DNA from: Septoria linicola
Taxonomy: Eukaryota; Ascomycota; Dothideomycetes; Mycosphaerellales; Mycosphaerellaceae
Reading direction: 5' to 3'
NCBI GenBank assembly: GCA_024114885.1
Contig: CP099424.1
Coordinates: forward strand, 2,046,001 to 2,110,000
DNA length: 64,000 nt
The position numbers and the translations under genes were made by a program. The notes beneath the pieces were generated by a model that had not been told where the DNA came from, ran no database searches, and was given only the letters and a program-made list of their open reading frames with translations. Shown piece by piece: positions 1-11,487 of this stretch; within the stretch, counting starts at the first letter, position 1; each line of letters opens with the position of its first letter.

Positions 1-188
1 CGCCAATCCGTCACAGAATCTGGTTCACATCATGGCCAACTGCACGGGATGAGCCTTGAGAGGCGTGGAGAAGCAGCCAAGATTGACCATGCGTCGACCT
101 GCAGCTTTCAGTGACAAGAGCTAGAACTCGAAATTCGAACATCCTTCTCAACATCACCTGCACCACTCCTGGGCAATCATCAAGCACA

Positions 189-830
189 ATGGCCGAACGA
201 TCAAACAGCGTAATTGCCAACGAGGAAGCCGTTGACGAGTTTGGCTATGTTGTCGATACCAGTGATGGAGCTGAGGCATATCTGGCCTTCCAATCAAAGC
301 TTCTCAACCTCAAAGATGGAATCGATGTACTTGTTGTCAACAATCTCATCTTCCACGACAAGAAGGTCCTCCTCATACGTTTGAAAGACAGTATCAAATC
401 GTGGGGCGGCATGATCGGTGGCCCTGTTTTCCGTGTTATACGTCCTGGAGATCATGGTCTGGATGTCATCTTGAACTCCTCCCTCGACAAGCCCATACCA
501 GAAGCGGACGATATCTCTGTGGCGGAGTTCTCGAGAGTGGCAGCAAGAACTCAAGTCGGCCTGGATCCGAGTGAGTTCAGGAACAGCAAGGCTGCCACAG
601 CACTACTCACAGCTGTCACCCCTGGCGGTCTCAAAGATACAACGTGGCTGCGAGCAAGCTTGTTCTGGACTGTGGGAGAGGAGGTTGTGCCTAAGCCGCC
701 TCAGGGCTCGGTGGCAACAGAAGCATGGTGGGCAACCCGTGCTGAGGTGGAGAAGCTGGACGAGGACGAGTTCTTCTTCGGGTTGAAGGATGATCTTGTG
801 AGGGCATTTGATCTGCGTAAGGTGCATTGA
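189..830 (+). CDS. Nudix-fold-like protein with degenerate Nudix box
   Basis: Single-exon frame of 213 residues, starting at the second in-frame ATG (the first, at 111, adds 26 unremarkable residues). Residues about 45-125 read like the start of a Nudix hydrolase fold: hydrophobic strands around VLVVNNLIF and KKVLLIRLKDS, then SWGGMIGGPV where a Nudix protein has its glycine-rich SWxxPGG segment. The catalytic REUxEExGU box appears only as SRVAARTQVGL, so the metal-binding glutamates are missing. A C-terminal WWATRAEVEKL segment resembles the end of Nudix domains. No signal peptide or membrane segment is seen. It may be a non-catalytic Nudix relative or simply a conserved fungal hypothetical protein. 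The family call is inference from fold-like spacing, not a recognised homologue. Confidence 0.5.
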   Translation: MAERSNSVIANEEAVDEFGYVVDTSDGAEAYLAFQSKLLNLKDGIDVLVVNNLIFHDKKVLLIRLKDSIKSWGGMIGGPVFRVIRPGDHGLDVILNSSLDKPIPEADDISVAEFSRVAARTQVGLDPSEFRNSKAATALLTAVTPGGLKDTTWLRASLFWTVGEEVVPKPPQGSVATEAWWATRAEVEKLDEDEFFFGLKDDLVRAFDLRKVH

Positions 831-1387
831 GTGAGATGTCTTCAGCATATGCCGTCAAGTTATTTGATCATGTTGACATATGTAGCATACATGGGGTACC
901 TGAACACCGGGCCTATCGACTGGGACTTTCTTGCTGTAGAGCTCATCTGCCAGAAAAGGAATGATACACGCATCATGTCTCTTCGTCGCCTTTCATGTGT
1001 TGCCGAAGCAAGCGAGAGCTTTGCGCTGCATCTGCGCGCATGCAAGAGACATTTTCACCCGCATCCCTGGCATAGCACGCGTCCGATATATCCGACCTAG
1101 CATCGTCAACATAGATCTGGTAGCTATTCATGATAGTGATCCTCCAATGGCGCACGGTTGTGCTCCTCAACAGTGCAACCACTTTTATGACTCCACTTAT
1201 CCTCACGTAAACAACATAGTCATAATCCGGGTAAATGTTGGGCCTGCTTCCACAGTCCTTGGAAATCGACAAAAACCTTGAATGTGTCACGGAATCTACG
1301 GTCTTGATGGCACACCTCTCACCACCGAATGCGCACAGTGTGGAAGATGCGTCCATATGGCATGAGCTCGCTCGGGTTCTCAGATGC
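831..1387. other. Intergenic, no gene seen
   Basis: Only short overlapping frames without family resemblance. This stretch holds the 3' flanks of the two convergent genes on either side. Confidence 0.5.
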
Positions 1388-2989
1388 TCATCTATCCTCT
1401 AACCACACAACAGAGCACGTATCAGGCATGCTGGCAAAGTCAGCAGGAGTCGGCCAAGAAGCTATTTTCCCTAATCGCCATATGTCGTCCGACAACCTCT
1501 CCATATTCATTTCCTTTTTTGCAATCTTCACAGCCACAGATTGTCGCGTTCGAACTGCAGTACTGGGCAGACGTGTGAGCAATATCTCTGTCAGTTCTTG
1601 CACTTCCCGTGCTTCCATTGTGTACCACTCTTGCAACCTAACAAGATCCTGCTGAAAGCTTGATCTAGACCGCTCTAGCCTGGCTCCGACCAAGCCATGA
1701 TCTTCGACGTATGCTCGACGCTTCTCTGCTTCAGCTTCCTGCCAAGCACGCAGCAAGATCCTACGACGTTTGATGTGATGGCGAGGCAACCCGTAGCCTT
1801 CACTCCCCCATGCAGACTCAAGCTCGGTGCGCAGATTCTCAATTTCTAGTGACAGCAGCTGGACGGGTTTCACACATACTTCGTCTGGACAGAGCCGCTT
1901 TGCATCGATTTCGGCTTGGGACAACCTCTCTAGGCTGTCAGCTAGGTCCCGCTCCCATCGCCACAAATCCAGTCTCGCAAACCAGGCATCATCTTCGTCC
2001 ACACTCGTTTCAAGATGCTCCTGGAATTTTGCAATCATGTATCGAGCGCTGTCAACTTGGCGTTTGTGACTTTGCATCTGATCTAAAGGTTGATTCATGT
2101 CGTACTTTGCCAGATCGCGAGCTTGGAACCGTGCGAGGGAGACTTCGAATGCGTCTCCGTCGAATGCATCGGACCAGCCTGCTTGCTGATATAGCGCTTT
2201 CATGGCGTCATACTCCCAAGCCTGGATACCGTTGTCGATGTCGTCTCCTGGTATCAGATCAAGGTTTTGATACCAAAGCACCATGTCTCGCAAGAAGTCA
2301 GCAGCAGGTCTGCTGGGGATGTGATCAATTGCGTTTCTGTTCATTGACCTCCTAGAAGGAGTGCGTACTTCCTTCAATGCAGGGTCCCGACTAGCATCGT
2401 CCAATTGATCTACGACACGCACCGTATCCGCCCGAGCATCATAGAAGATGACTGCCTCGTGGTTGCCCATCGCGGTCAAGGGAGTTGCCCACGGTGCTAC
2501 GTATGGAAGGTTCTGGTCAGATGGATCTTCAGAATAGCAATCTGACCGACAGCTTTCCCAGCTAGAGTACAATGGATCCCGACTGAGCTCAATGCAGTCA
2601 TTGTCGCGAAAGTCGGAGAACTGGCCTCCGAAAACAAAGCCGGGCTGTCCAGCTTCGGACACATTGATGTACGGCAAGATCTGGTACAGGTAGACGATCG
2701 AGTCGCCGATGTTCTGCTGCCGGCAGTAATCCAGATCAATCTCGTGTGGGCCAGTATCGATTCCCAGTGGGTCGAGGTATCGCATGTCTGCCAAAGTCTT
2801 GTACACTTCCAGGACCAGGTCTGCTACGGTGTGTAATTGTGTGCGCTGTGCAGCGGTGAGTCGCTCACCCAGCGATGCTCGACTGAGCGAGTTCGTAGTC
2901 TCTGTGCTTGGTCGCCATGGTCTTTGAAATGCAATAACGCACTGAAAGCAGAGGAGTGTAGACTTGACGAGTGTGCGGACAACCTTCAT
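1388..2989 (-). CDS. Conserved fungal hypothetical protein
   Basis: 533 residues read from the ATG at 2989. The open frame extends upstream to 3421, but that part overlaps the leader of the divergent MYND-SET gene and is low-complexity, so the internal Met (MKVVRTLVKS) is preferred. No enzyme motif is recognised. The N-terminal half holds a compact, cysteine-containing region (YCRQQNIGDSIVYLYQILPYI, then SSWESCRSDCYSEDP). A conserved-looking block follows (YVAPWATPLTAMGNHEAVIFYDARADTV, residues about 185-215), which resembles a protein domain with a surface-loop NHEA motif. The C-terminal 200 residues are charged and helix-rich, probably coiled coil (ERDLADSLERLSQAEIDAKR). No signal peptide. 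Function unknown. Confidence 0.6.
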   Translation of the reverse strand: MKVVRTLVKSTLLCFQCVIAFQRPWRPSTETTNSLSRASLGERLTAAQRTQLHTVADLVLEVYKTLADMRYLDPLGIDTGPHEIDLDYCRQQNIGDSIVYLYQILPYINVSEAGQPGFVFGGQFSDFRDNDCIELSRDPLYSSWESCRSDCYSEDPSDQNLPYVAPWATPLTAMGNHEAVIFYDARADTVRVVDQLDDASRDPALKEVRTPSRRSMNRNAIDHIPSRPAADFLRDMVLWYQNLDLIPGDDIDNGIQAWEYDAMKALYQQAGWSDAFDGDAFEVSLARFQARDLAKYDMNQPLDQMQSHKRQVDSARYMIAKFQEHLETSVDEDDAWFARLDLWRWERDLADSLERLSQAEIDAKRLCPDEVCVKPVQLLSLEIENLRTELESAWGSEGYGLPRHHIKRRRILLRAWQEAEAEKRRAYVEDHGLVGARLERSRSSFQQDLVRLQEWYTMEAREVQELTEILLTRLPSTAVRTRQSVAVKIAKKEMNMERLSDDIWRLGKIASWPTPADFASMPDTCSVVWLEDR

Positions 2990-3277
2990 GTTGAATGGCG
3001 AGCTTGTCTTTACATGATCGACCTGCGTGACACTTACTCTCTGATCTTTAGATATTGATGCATGTCGACGATCCCGCCACAGCACTCCAGCCTCCTCGAT
3101 GCGCAGAAGAACAGGTTCGTATGCTGGGAGGGGAAGGTGGAGTTGAAGTGAAAGAGTCCAGGCATCCCTGCTCTTCTCGGCTGCAAAACAACAAGGACGA
3201 ATTTGGCCAACGTAAAAGTCTTGCTCTCTTTCTGTCTCACACCACCACCCGCCCGCGAGAACCCGCCACCAACCATA

Positions 3278-4954
3278 ATGGCCACCAATGTCGAAGTGAA
3301 GAAGAGCGGCATCGACAATGCCGGCCGTGGCTTGTTCGCAAAGAAGAACTTTGAGCCCGGCGAGATTGTCCTCGCACTCGACCGGCCATATGTCGCAGAG
3401 CTCGACACTGAGCGTTTGCACGACACGTGTGCATGGTGTTTCCAGCGAGGCACCAGTCCGGAAGATCGAGCAAAGGCCGCTGCTCTAGGACTGCCGAGCG
3501 CTGGCATTGAAACGAAGCAGTGTACAGGCTGCAAGCGCGTTCGCTATTGCTCCAAGACTTGTCAGACGCGAGCATGGAAACGCGAGCACAAGTATGAGTG
3601 CAAAGTCCTCGCCCCTGCTGAGCGACCTGATCTACCTCATGGCGTGCGAGCAGTCGTCAAGCTGCTGGGGCGTCTGAAGGCGGATGCCGAAGGTAAAGAC
3701 GAGCTTCTACTCGACATCATTCAGTTCAAGCCAGCTTCAGATTCGAAGGCACTGGAAGACATCAAACATCAAGATCCTCAGCGTTTCGAAGACTTCAGTA
3801 TGCTCGCGTATGGCGCTTGGAAGTATTCTGGTGAGCCAAAGATCGGCGACATGGACTCTAACGCGATATCCAAGGCCTTCTTCTTCAATCTGATGAGCAA
3901 CACCCTGCAGCTTAGCAGTGCAATTGACGACACAAAGCTTGGGGTTGGATTTGATCCCATCCTTTGTAGCGCAAATCACTCCTGTGAGCCCAACACTGCA
4001 GTCATCTTTAATCAACCCAAGATCTTGCTCCGCGCTCAAACAAAGATCAAAAAGGGCGACGAGATCTTCATGAAATATGTCGATATCACCAACCCTTTCT
4101 CTGTACGCCAGGCTGAGCTGCGGGAGTCATACTTCTTTGGCTGTCGCTGTGCCAAATGTAGGAAAGGAGCTGTTCACATCGAGGACAAATTCCTCAAGTC
4201 TGCAGACGCGTGGGGCGATGACTCTGGTCCGACTGTTCGCGTTGATGCAGCACTTACAAAAGTGGCAGACGGCCTCATCCAGCGACATCAGAGTCAATTG
4301 CCCAGATTCTACGTGCCTGCAAATAGTGAGACTGCGCAGAAGAGATTGGCGGCCATGCAAGCCGAAGCATTCGCAACGAGCGGGATTACTTTTGACCACA
4401 ATAAGGCCAACGATACTGCCAGCGAGGACGAGATCAAAGATGCACTGAAGCTCACTATCAACAGTGGCATGTGGCACATAACTCGGCAGCCTGTTCCGCA
4501 CCTCCTCAGACAGCTCCTTGTGCTGTACGTCTCACAGGCTCGAACGTACCAAGCATGGCGCGTGGGCATCAAGATGTACTACGATGTCTCCCCATTCCTT
4601 TCAGGACAAGTCGAGAAGTTCTATCCAGACCGTGTTATTGATGGCTTCCTGATGGCCACAATCACAAACCAGCTCTGCAACCCCAACATCCAGAATCACC
4701 GAGAAATCTTTGCCGAGAGCCTGAAAAGTGGACTAGACTTGCGTGTGGTGTACATGATGTTCCTCATCGAGACTAGAGAAATGTTGGACTTCTCCTACGG
4801 CAAGGACTCACCCTTCGGTCGGGTAGTGGAGAGCATGTATCAGCAGACCATGGCCAACAGCGACATACTGCTCAAGGATGCAAAGGATATGATCGACGAG
4901 ACGTGGCCGAAGCTCGAGGCTGTTGCAAAGAGCATTGATGTGCTGAAGCTGTAA
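3278..4954 (+). CDS. MYND-type zinc finger, SET-domain protein (SMYD-like)
   Basis: 558 residues, intronless. The start chosen is the ATG in AACCATAATGGCC at 3278, because the frame upstream is leader-like. The MYND zinc finger lies at about residues 50-95: CAWCFQRG, then CTGCKRVRYCSKTCQ and HKYEC. The split SET domain opens with the GRGLFAKKNFEPGEIVL strand near the N-terminus and continues at about 220-290 with the substrate-site NHSCEPNTAV motif and KKGDEIFMKYVD. The post-SET cysteines follow (FFGCRCAKC). This is the N-SET / MYND / SET-C order of SMYD lysine methyltransferases. Such enzymes transfer methyl from S-adenosylmethionine to lysines of histones or cytoplasmic proteins; the actual substrate is unknown. 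The C-terminal helical half fits the TPR-like C-domain of SMYDs. It is divergent from the neighbouring hypothetical gene, sharing a promoter of about 290 bp. Confidence 0.85.
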   Translation: MATNVEVKKSGIDNAGRGLFAKKNFEPGEIVLALDRPYVAELDTERLHDTCAWCFQRGTSPEDRAKAAALGLPSAGIETKQCTGCKRVRYCSKTCQTRAWKREHKYECKVLAPAERPDLPHGVRAVVKLLGRLKADAEGKDELLLDIIQFKPASDSKALEDIKHQDPQRFEDFSMLAYGAWKYSGEPKIGDMDSNAISKAFFFNLMSNTLQLSSAIDDTKLGVGFDPILCSANHSCEPNTAVIFNQPKILLRAQTKIKKGDEIFMKYVDITNPFSVRQAELRESYFFGCRCAKCRKGAVHIEDKFLKSADAWGDDSGPTVRVDAALTKVADGLIQRHQSQLPRFYVPANSETAQKRLAAMQAEAFATSGITFDHNKANDTASEDEIKDALKLTINSGMWHITRQPVPHLLRQLLVLYVSQARTYQAWRVGIKMYYDVSPFLSGQVEKFYPDRVIDGFLMATITNQLCNPNIQNHREIFAESLKSGLDLRVVYMMFLIETREMLDFSYGKDSPFGRVVESMYQQTMANSDILLKDAKDMIDETWPKLEAVAKSIDVLKL

Positions 4955-5623
4955 TGTCAAAGTTGAGTAGTTGTGGCGTGATCGCGCAGATCCCGCTCAC
5001 CAGAAAAAGCAATGCATAATTGTGTCGAGCGCACTTCGCCCCAAAACAGATACTCTGACCCATTAGATTCCATCTAATGTAATGTATGGACAGTGCTGCT
5101 CAAATTATGATGGAGCCCACTTGGTGCCCGCTTGATGTGCCAAGCCGTCTTCGCTTACAGTTGTTTCGAATATAGCCTTCTTGAGACGAACATGGCACAC
5201 CGAACCGCTACACATCTGCATCGATATGAAGTTTGCACTGAACAAGGCCACACAAGCAATTCGCTACCGATTCTTACAGATCACAGCGCCACAATTGCCG
5301 CCCACAATACTGCTGGGCCATTTTTCCGTGCACCACGAGTCGCCACATAGTATGGCGGCCATGCGCCGATAGTGTATATACGAGACAAAACCGGCACACA
5401 TGCCGACTTTGACGATGATAAGGTCAACTCAGACTGCGTACAAAAGCAAGGCTGACACCCTTTGAACCTAAAGTACTCATCCTTCAGGCACCCTTCCACT
5501 GCGAAACCACTTCTCCAGCTCCGCGAGCACCACTTTCATTCACATCACATTCGTTTCTAGAACACTGGCTGTTCTACATTCAACTTCATACACAAAAACA
5601 AGAGCCACCAAACCTCCATCAAG
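4955..5623. other. Intergenic, promoter side of the AA16 gene
   Basis: No convincing frame. It contains the 3' flank of the SET gene and a TATA-like stretch (GTATATACG near 5375), with CT- and CA-rich leader sequence just before the AA16 start. Confidence 0.4.
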
Positions 5624-6429
5624 ATGAAGTACATCACTGCCATTGCCGCTCTCCTCGAGCTCGTCTCGGCCCACGGCTACTTCGAGAGCCCAATCGCTCG
5701 CCAGCCGGGTGATGCCTACAAGGCTGCTTGCGGTGAGCAGGCCTACAACATGATGGCGTCCGACATCAATGGCAACATCCAAGGTCTTCAGAACTTGGTC
5801 GCCAGCCAAAGCGACTACGACGCTGAGACGTGCGGTCTCTGGCAGTGCAAGGTGTGTTGCATTATCCCCCGTCTTCTCCGAGGTGCATCGACTGAAGAGT
5901 TCCACAGGGCATGAAATTCGAAGACAACACCGACCGCGTCCAGTCCTACACCGCCGGCGAGGAAGTTCCTCTGTACTTCAACATTCGTGCTCCTCACTCC
6001 GGCTACGCCAACGTCTCTATTGTCGAGACTGCATCCAACTCGATCATCGCTGCGAACTTGTCTTCTTGGGACGAGTATGCTCTGACTTCCGAGCCTATGA
6101 AGACTAGCTGGACCGTAAGTTCTTTCCCGTCACGGCATTTTATGTTGCAGAGCTGATTGTTACCGTAGAACTTCACCGTCACCATTCCAGACGATCTCGG
6201 AAGCAAGTGCTCCACCGCAGGCGACTGCGTCCTTCAGATGCACTGGAACGCTCCTCCACCTGTCGACCAGACTTACCAATCGTGCATTGATCTCACTGTC
6301 GGTGGAGGAAGCGGCAGTGGCAGTGGCAGTGGCAGCGAGGTCGGCAGTGGTAGTGGCAGTGGCAGCAGCACCAACACCACAGACACCGCCGTCGCTAACA
6401 AGACTGTTCCAAAGTACTTCTGCGCTTAG
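5624..6429 (+). CDS. Secreted AA16 lytic polysaccharide monooxygenase
   Basis: Three exons: 5624-5851, 5908-6114 and 6169-6429, joined by GT-AG introns of 56 and 54 nt, both phase 0. The protein has 231 residues. A 16-residue signal peptide (MKYITAIAALLELVSA) ends exactly before HGYFESPIARQPG, so the mature N-terminus is His17, the first ligand of a histidine brace. The second copper ligand is probably His106 in RAPHSGYANVS. Further AA16-like segments are ETCGLWQCKG, VQSYTAGEEVP and the C-terminal DLGSKCSTAGDCVLQMHWNA and QTYQSC. Family members are copper enzymes that oxidatively cleave cellulose-type glycans outside the cell. After the catalytic domain comes a Gly-Ser linker (about residues 190-210) and a short tail. 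There is no carbohydrate-binding module and no clear GPI signal. Confidence 0.88.
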
Positions 6430-6782
6430 AGGAAAGGCTAAGAAAGAAGTCGGCCGGTGGGTATCACAAAGAGGCAATTGGGGGATCGAACCTTGGCGCA
6501 CGATTAAGGCAATGTTCGTATCTACGCTGCAGACCACCATACACTTGCTTGCCATCATAAGTATGGCCGACCCGACCATTGCTCACGACCTAGGAGCATA
6601 TGATGTGCAATTCAGGACTCGTCTTTTCTGTGCAATTCTCCCTTCTCCATATTTTGCTTCACTCCTGCACGATATCCATGTCTGCCACCCTGACGACTTC
6701 ATTGCTGCATTGCGGTCAACGAATCGGATCCGCCGAGCCAAGCTCACAAGGGTTGACGCGTGTAGCGAACGAACATGCCACC
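6430..6782. other. Intergenic between convergent genes
   Basis: 3' flanks of the AA16 gene and of the F-box gene. No supported feature. Confidence 0.4.
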
Positions 6783-7861
6783 TCAACTTCTCGTCGAGCC
6801 TTCTGACCATTGCATGACGCGCACTATACTGCCCGCATTCACGCTGTTCCGTTGCTCCTCAGTCGGAAGCACAATTCCTGCCAGCTGGATCATCGGCACA
6901 GCGTGCAGCGCAACCAACGTATAGCCTTCCATGCGTAGCTTTTGGAGCCCTTGGTCGAGGCCCTCAAGGGCGGTTTGTGACTCGTGACGGGAGCTGTCGA
7001 AGCGCAGCTCTCCATCCACTACATCGAGGAGATGGCAGTCTCCTGGTTCCGAGAACGCCTTGCTCAGAACTTCCTGTATGGTAATGCCCTTTCTATTCTT
7101 CACGTAACGTTCCACTGTACAGCGGACCGCCCTGCCAGCGGTGTTGCTCGCCAGGACTTTGATTTGAATGGTGGCTGATTGGCAAGGGGGATCGGTCAGG
7201 TAGCCGCTGAACGTTACACCTGTCGCCTGAAGGCTAGTGCGAAGTGACTTGTAATCGTCCTGATCATTTGAGAGAGTTCGGGATGCACGTAAATTGTAGT
7301 TGCCACTGATGTCACGGTCCAGTGTTGCGAAGGGGATCCAGCCTGAATTTGTGTCATACTTGAAGTCCTTCGTGATCCGTAAGAGAGGGTTGAGAAGTGC
7401 TGGTTGAACGTATTGCGTTCGGAGCGGGCCCAGGAACTCATGAACGAAGAACAATATTAGTACTGTCAAATTGAACATCCAGGCTTCTTCAAAGCAGATA
7501 AGCGCGCCAGCAGTCGAGTTCCACGTACCTCAGAAGTACCGACGACTATTTTCGACTTGTGGCAAAGCTTATACCTGACCATCGAGCCCCCTCCGATCAT
7601 TTCCCAGATCTGCTCATCTGGCTCGCTAGTCGTATTGAAGAGCTTGTGCTGGATGGTGATAGAGGCCTTGATGACAGACTGCCACTGCTTACAGACGCGG
7701 CGAACTGTGGAAATGTCGAGTGCGGGCAAGTGGACGAGGATGTTTTCGAGGAGCTCGACAACACCAAAGGTGGACTGCAGACTCGAGTCAACACTCTCGA
7801 CTGGACGAGCATGGTGCCTAGCCATGGGTTCGAGGTACTGCTTCGTGCGAGGTGCCGACAT
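6783..7861 (-). CDS. F-box protein
   Basis: Two exons. The best in-frame model is 7529-7861 plus 6783-7436 (328 residues). It uses a GTACGT donor, a perfect TACTAAT branch site and an unusual GAG acceptor. An alternative uses donor GTACTT and acceptor GACAG. The start is taken at MSAPRTKQYLE. The F-box lies at about residues 26-70 (VVELLENILVHLPALDISTVRRVCKQW), with the usual LP...L...R.VCK.W pattern. The second exon has the NPLLR...FKYDTNSGWIPFATL segment often seen after fungal F-boxes, but no kelch or LRR repeats. By family knowledge it is a substrate adaptor of an SCF ubiquitin ligase. The target is unknown and the exact splice site uncertain. Confidence 0.7.
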
Positions 7862-8352
7862 ACTGAGGTGTTGAGTGTCGAGGTTTGACTTTGTATTGTT
7901 GTTGCAGAGTTCGAGATGAGTGTGCGAGAGCGCGAAGGGGCTAGGCAACGCGCACGTTCCGCTTCGCTGGAGTCCCGCCAGCAACTATAGATCACGTCAG
8001 CCAGCTAAGCATGTCAAGGAAAATACGAATAATGGGGCCGTCCGGCTATGTGTCGCAGCAGTCACACCTGCAGACTCGATCGAACCACAATAGAGACAGC
8101 CGATTGTGACTCCCGCCAGGCCAACGAGTACAGAGCTTGCCAGGCCTCATCACCGAGTGAGGTAGGCATCATTGTTGCTGCTTGCTATCGTACCGATATT
8201 TTCGAGCCATCTCTCGACTTATTGCAATTCTCCGCGGCATGCAGAAGGACAGGGGTGGGAGGCTGCTGTGGTAGTGATAGTGCCCACTTGGCCGTCAGAT
8301 CCAACGTGAGCACAGGCATAGGCGCTACTTCACCACAAAGTCCCTCTTCAGC
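7862..8352. other. Intergenic, no gene seen
   Basis: Leader of the F-box gene and 3' flank of the HET gene. The open frames here are antisense or shadow frames. Confidence 0.4.
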
Positions 8353-10205
8353 TCATTGGATATCGAAAATCTGCAACTCTGCATCTGCTATCCGCACCTG
8401 CGTGTCAACATATTCCGTCTGCCAAACGTGGGCACCATCTACATAGCACTCCCCCACGAACCGAGACGCATCGCCGTCTGGTCGCAGGACAAACATGCTA
8501 TTGCAATCTGTGAAACGCACAACACAATCACCAGGCTCCGTAGTCTTTGGCACCAGCGCCATATCCCCATGCTCGGTGATCGCTAGTTGTCTTCCTTGGC
8601 AAGCATTGCCGACCTGCTCCCACCACTCAAACCGTTTGTTGACTGCGGTCTCCGAGTCATCTGGCACCGCACCTGTGGGAGTTCGAAGTGGCTTTCTATC
8701 ATCGCGAGAGGTGGGTGTGATGTTTCGTAAATGATCAGCACAAGCGAGGCGGACCAGGCGATCTCGAAGCACATTCGTGAGCTGCGGCAGCAATTCGTCT
8801 AGCATTGCGAACCATTCACGCATAGTCCCAACAGCTTGTGCCTTAGAGAACTCTCGTCCAAGAAGCATAACATGCGAGACCATTGATCCTTGTAAGCGTA
8901 GCGTGTCTGGGTCCCGACTGTCACGAACTAGTTGAAGCTGTGTGGCATCCAGGAGCCTTTCGTATGGGAAGTTGAAAGAGCCCCACTGCTCAGACCACAC
9001 CTGAGGCTTATCAAATCGCGCTACCCACGAGGGAAAGCCGTCGGACATAGTCTTGACACCTTCCCGATTGACAGTATAGCAGAGAACACCGATGCCGTGC
9101 TTACTTTCGAGCATCGCATACCGCATCACATCTCGGAACACTTCCCGCGCGGGCCTCACATAGTCAGGAGTCAGAGCTGGTGGCAGCTCTGATGTGGGGC
9201 AGAGGATGGCAAGTTGTCCAAAGACCTTGTCTCGAATGTCGGAGGCTTGCAGATCACGGCAAGATCCTAGTGGCAGTATGCAGTCCATGGACCCCTCGTG
9301 AGTCATGAATGCCCTCATGTACCACATATTGGCGGCTCCTCTCAGTATGTGCGTCGATTTGATGGAACAGCCCTCAAGCAAGGCGTGCCTGTGAAGGATG
9401 CAAATCCACGCAGCTAACATGAGAACCATGTCGAGATCAATCTCACACGCACCGTAGATGCAGCGACTCTTGGGAGCGAGTATGGCTTCCTGAACAACCC
9501 ACACACGACTGCGAGGAAGGTTAGTGGTGCGTACCCACTTGCAGATCTGTGAACCAGTCACCTGAACCATGCTTTCGAATAGAACGCCTGCACCAGTCCG
9601 TCGTCGAATCCACAGCTGATCGATTGCGGCCAAAATTGAGGTGATGCACTGGTGATGTGATGGAACATGGTGGGGTTGGTATCGAGCTCCACGCAACCAC
9701 CTTTGGCCAAAGCGCTGTCGGCTTCCGCCACTACTCCAATGGGTGTGACATCTTTGTCCATCTGCTCTTGCATATGAAACAGATGCTGCACCGTGGCTTG
9801 CAGCGCATCGTCTTGAGGCCCGAGGAACACTAAGCCTTCACGAGCGTTCGAGTAGATTTTCTTCATGAGTGGGATCTGTTCTTGACGTTCTTGTAAAGAC
9901 GCTTGATTGATACACACGGCATCAATCCAGACCGGGACAGCACCCACGCACTCTGAGATGTGACAAAGTGTCTGTTCTGTCTGATGCGGCACCACAATGG
10001 CTTGGCCGTCGACTGTGATTTCACTACGGGGCTCTGGATCACCCCAGCAGTAAGACACCGAGTAGAACTCTGGTGGCGGAGATTCGTCAACCGACACGGT
10101 CTTGAGACGGCAATGGGGTTGCTCTGATGAGGGTTGCTTTCGCAGGATAGTCAGAAGCCGAATCTCGCCTTTGGACGCATCGAGAGGCTGGTATTCGAAG
10201 GCCAT
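8353..10205 (-). CDS. HET-domain protein (heterokaryon incompatibility type)
   Basis: Two exons, 9562-10205 and 8353-9508, joined by a 53-nt intron with CACTAACC branch site and CGCAG acceptor, giving 599 residues. The start is MAFEYQPLD; an earlier Met adds only seven residues. The HET domain covers about residues 48-220: FYSVSYCWGDPEP, VWIDAVCINQASLQERQEQIPLMKKIY, then across the splice the WFSRVWVVQEA motif. The remaining 380 residues lack NACHT, WD or ankyrin repeats. Near the end is the common fungal HET tail (PKTTEPGDCVVRFTDCNSMFVLRP, then FVGECYVDG). Domains of this kind mediate allorecognition cell death in fungi, but most family members, like this one, have no known partner. Confidence 0.88.
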
Positions 10206-11487
10206 GCGTCTCTGCAAGGCTAGCAAGGCCAGTGTGCAAAGACGAAAAGCTCATCGTCGCCGCACTTGAAGCTGAAGCTGATACTAAGCGACCCCCAAGT
10301 ATCCTGCTGTATGACTGCACTGCCACCATCTGCCAAGAGTGCAGTCTGCGGATGATAGGCCAGCCGCAAGGTCTCCGGACATTCACATGAACGTAAGCGG
10401 CCAGTCGCTTGTTGGTGGGTCCTCTTAAGCGACACATGGCGGGGACAAGTAGCTCCGTTTGCGGTTGAAGTATTGTGCATGAGGGTAGTGTAGGAGTGCG
10501 ATGTCTGGGTACAGAAGGCGTACACTTGGTCTGAAGTGGCCAGAGACGTGTTTGAAGACGATGACACAGTCCTTTAAGCGAAATGAAGTGATACGCATTC
10601 TCGGAAGGACCCTTCCAGCTGTTGATGGGCTTGGTCTGCGGGGGAAGTGTGGACCGGCACCTCACGTGAGGTCAAACACAGTGATTAGCAGGGGACATCC
10701 TGACAAAGGATACCATGTGAGAACTTGACACTGGGCTGACAGAAGTGGCAGATCTGTACGGAAGCCTTCGAGAATAGATTGACCACGGCTGCCTCTGGCA
10801 CGAAATCTTTAAAGCCACGCCCGGCTGTGCTGCGCTGCTGCGTATCCTACTCCTGTAGTCTGTGGAGAATGATCACAGTTGTAGCACATGATCTGGAACG
10901 GGGAGCAGCAGGTTCATAGGTAGCCACTTGTATCTCTCGAAGCGGTTGCGAGCTGAGATCTGTTCATTCGCCAAGCTAGCTGAGCTATCCTGCTTCGGTC
11001 ATTGCTCATGGGTCTATGCTGAGTGTCCTGCTCTGCGATCGAGCAGCATTTCTGCGCCTTCTCCTTCAGTCGTAAGGAAGGACGCTCTTGGTTGGTCTTC
11101 CTGTAGCGTTCGCTGGCAAGCCTATCTTCAGTGCCGAGTTTGTGCGCGAATGCCTGGCTGACCTCTGATTCAGCGGACTGCTGTACAAGCCTGCCGCTTT
11201 CCAGCCTCCATCGCGGAATAGTGACCACGCTGGCTCTTCCTCAAAGCTTTGCCCTCACTCAGCATGAGCTCAACATCTGCAGCCTCGATAGAGCTCACGC
11301 TTGGCGGCCGCCTGACTTCCCCAACTGGCAGTGCTCATCATAGCTAAGCGAGCAGGACGCGCGAAGATCGCTGGTTTTCTTCAAGGCTGACCGATCTCTC
11401 GCGCCGCCCGTTGTCCACACATCATGCATGATCATGCATCTCATACCACATCAATCATAATTCATTCATGCTTTCCTCCTCCCCAGT
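10206..11487. other. Intergenic, no gene recognised
   Basis: About 1.3 kb. A minus-strand frame at 10220-10567 (MSSSSNTSLATSD...) has no recognisable domain and is not called. The rest is the HET promoter and the 3' flank of the Dr1 gene. Confidence 0.4.

Noticed and set aside
3000..3421. N-terminal extension of the 1388-2989 gene
   Set aside because: It overlaps the leader of the divergent MYND-SET gene and has low-complexity, leader-like composition; an internal Met gives a better start.
10220..10665. Two overlapping minus-strand frames
   Set aside because: No domain, no start context and mutually overlapping frames; lies in the HET promoter.
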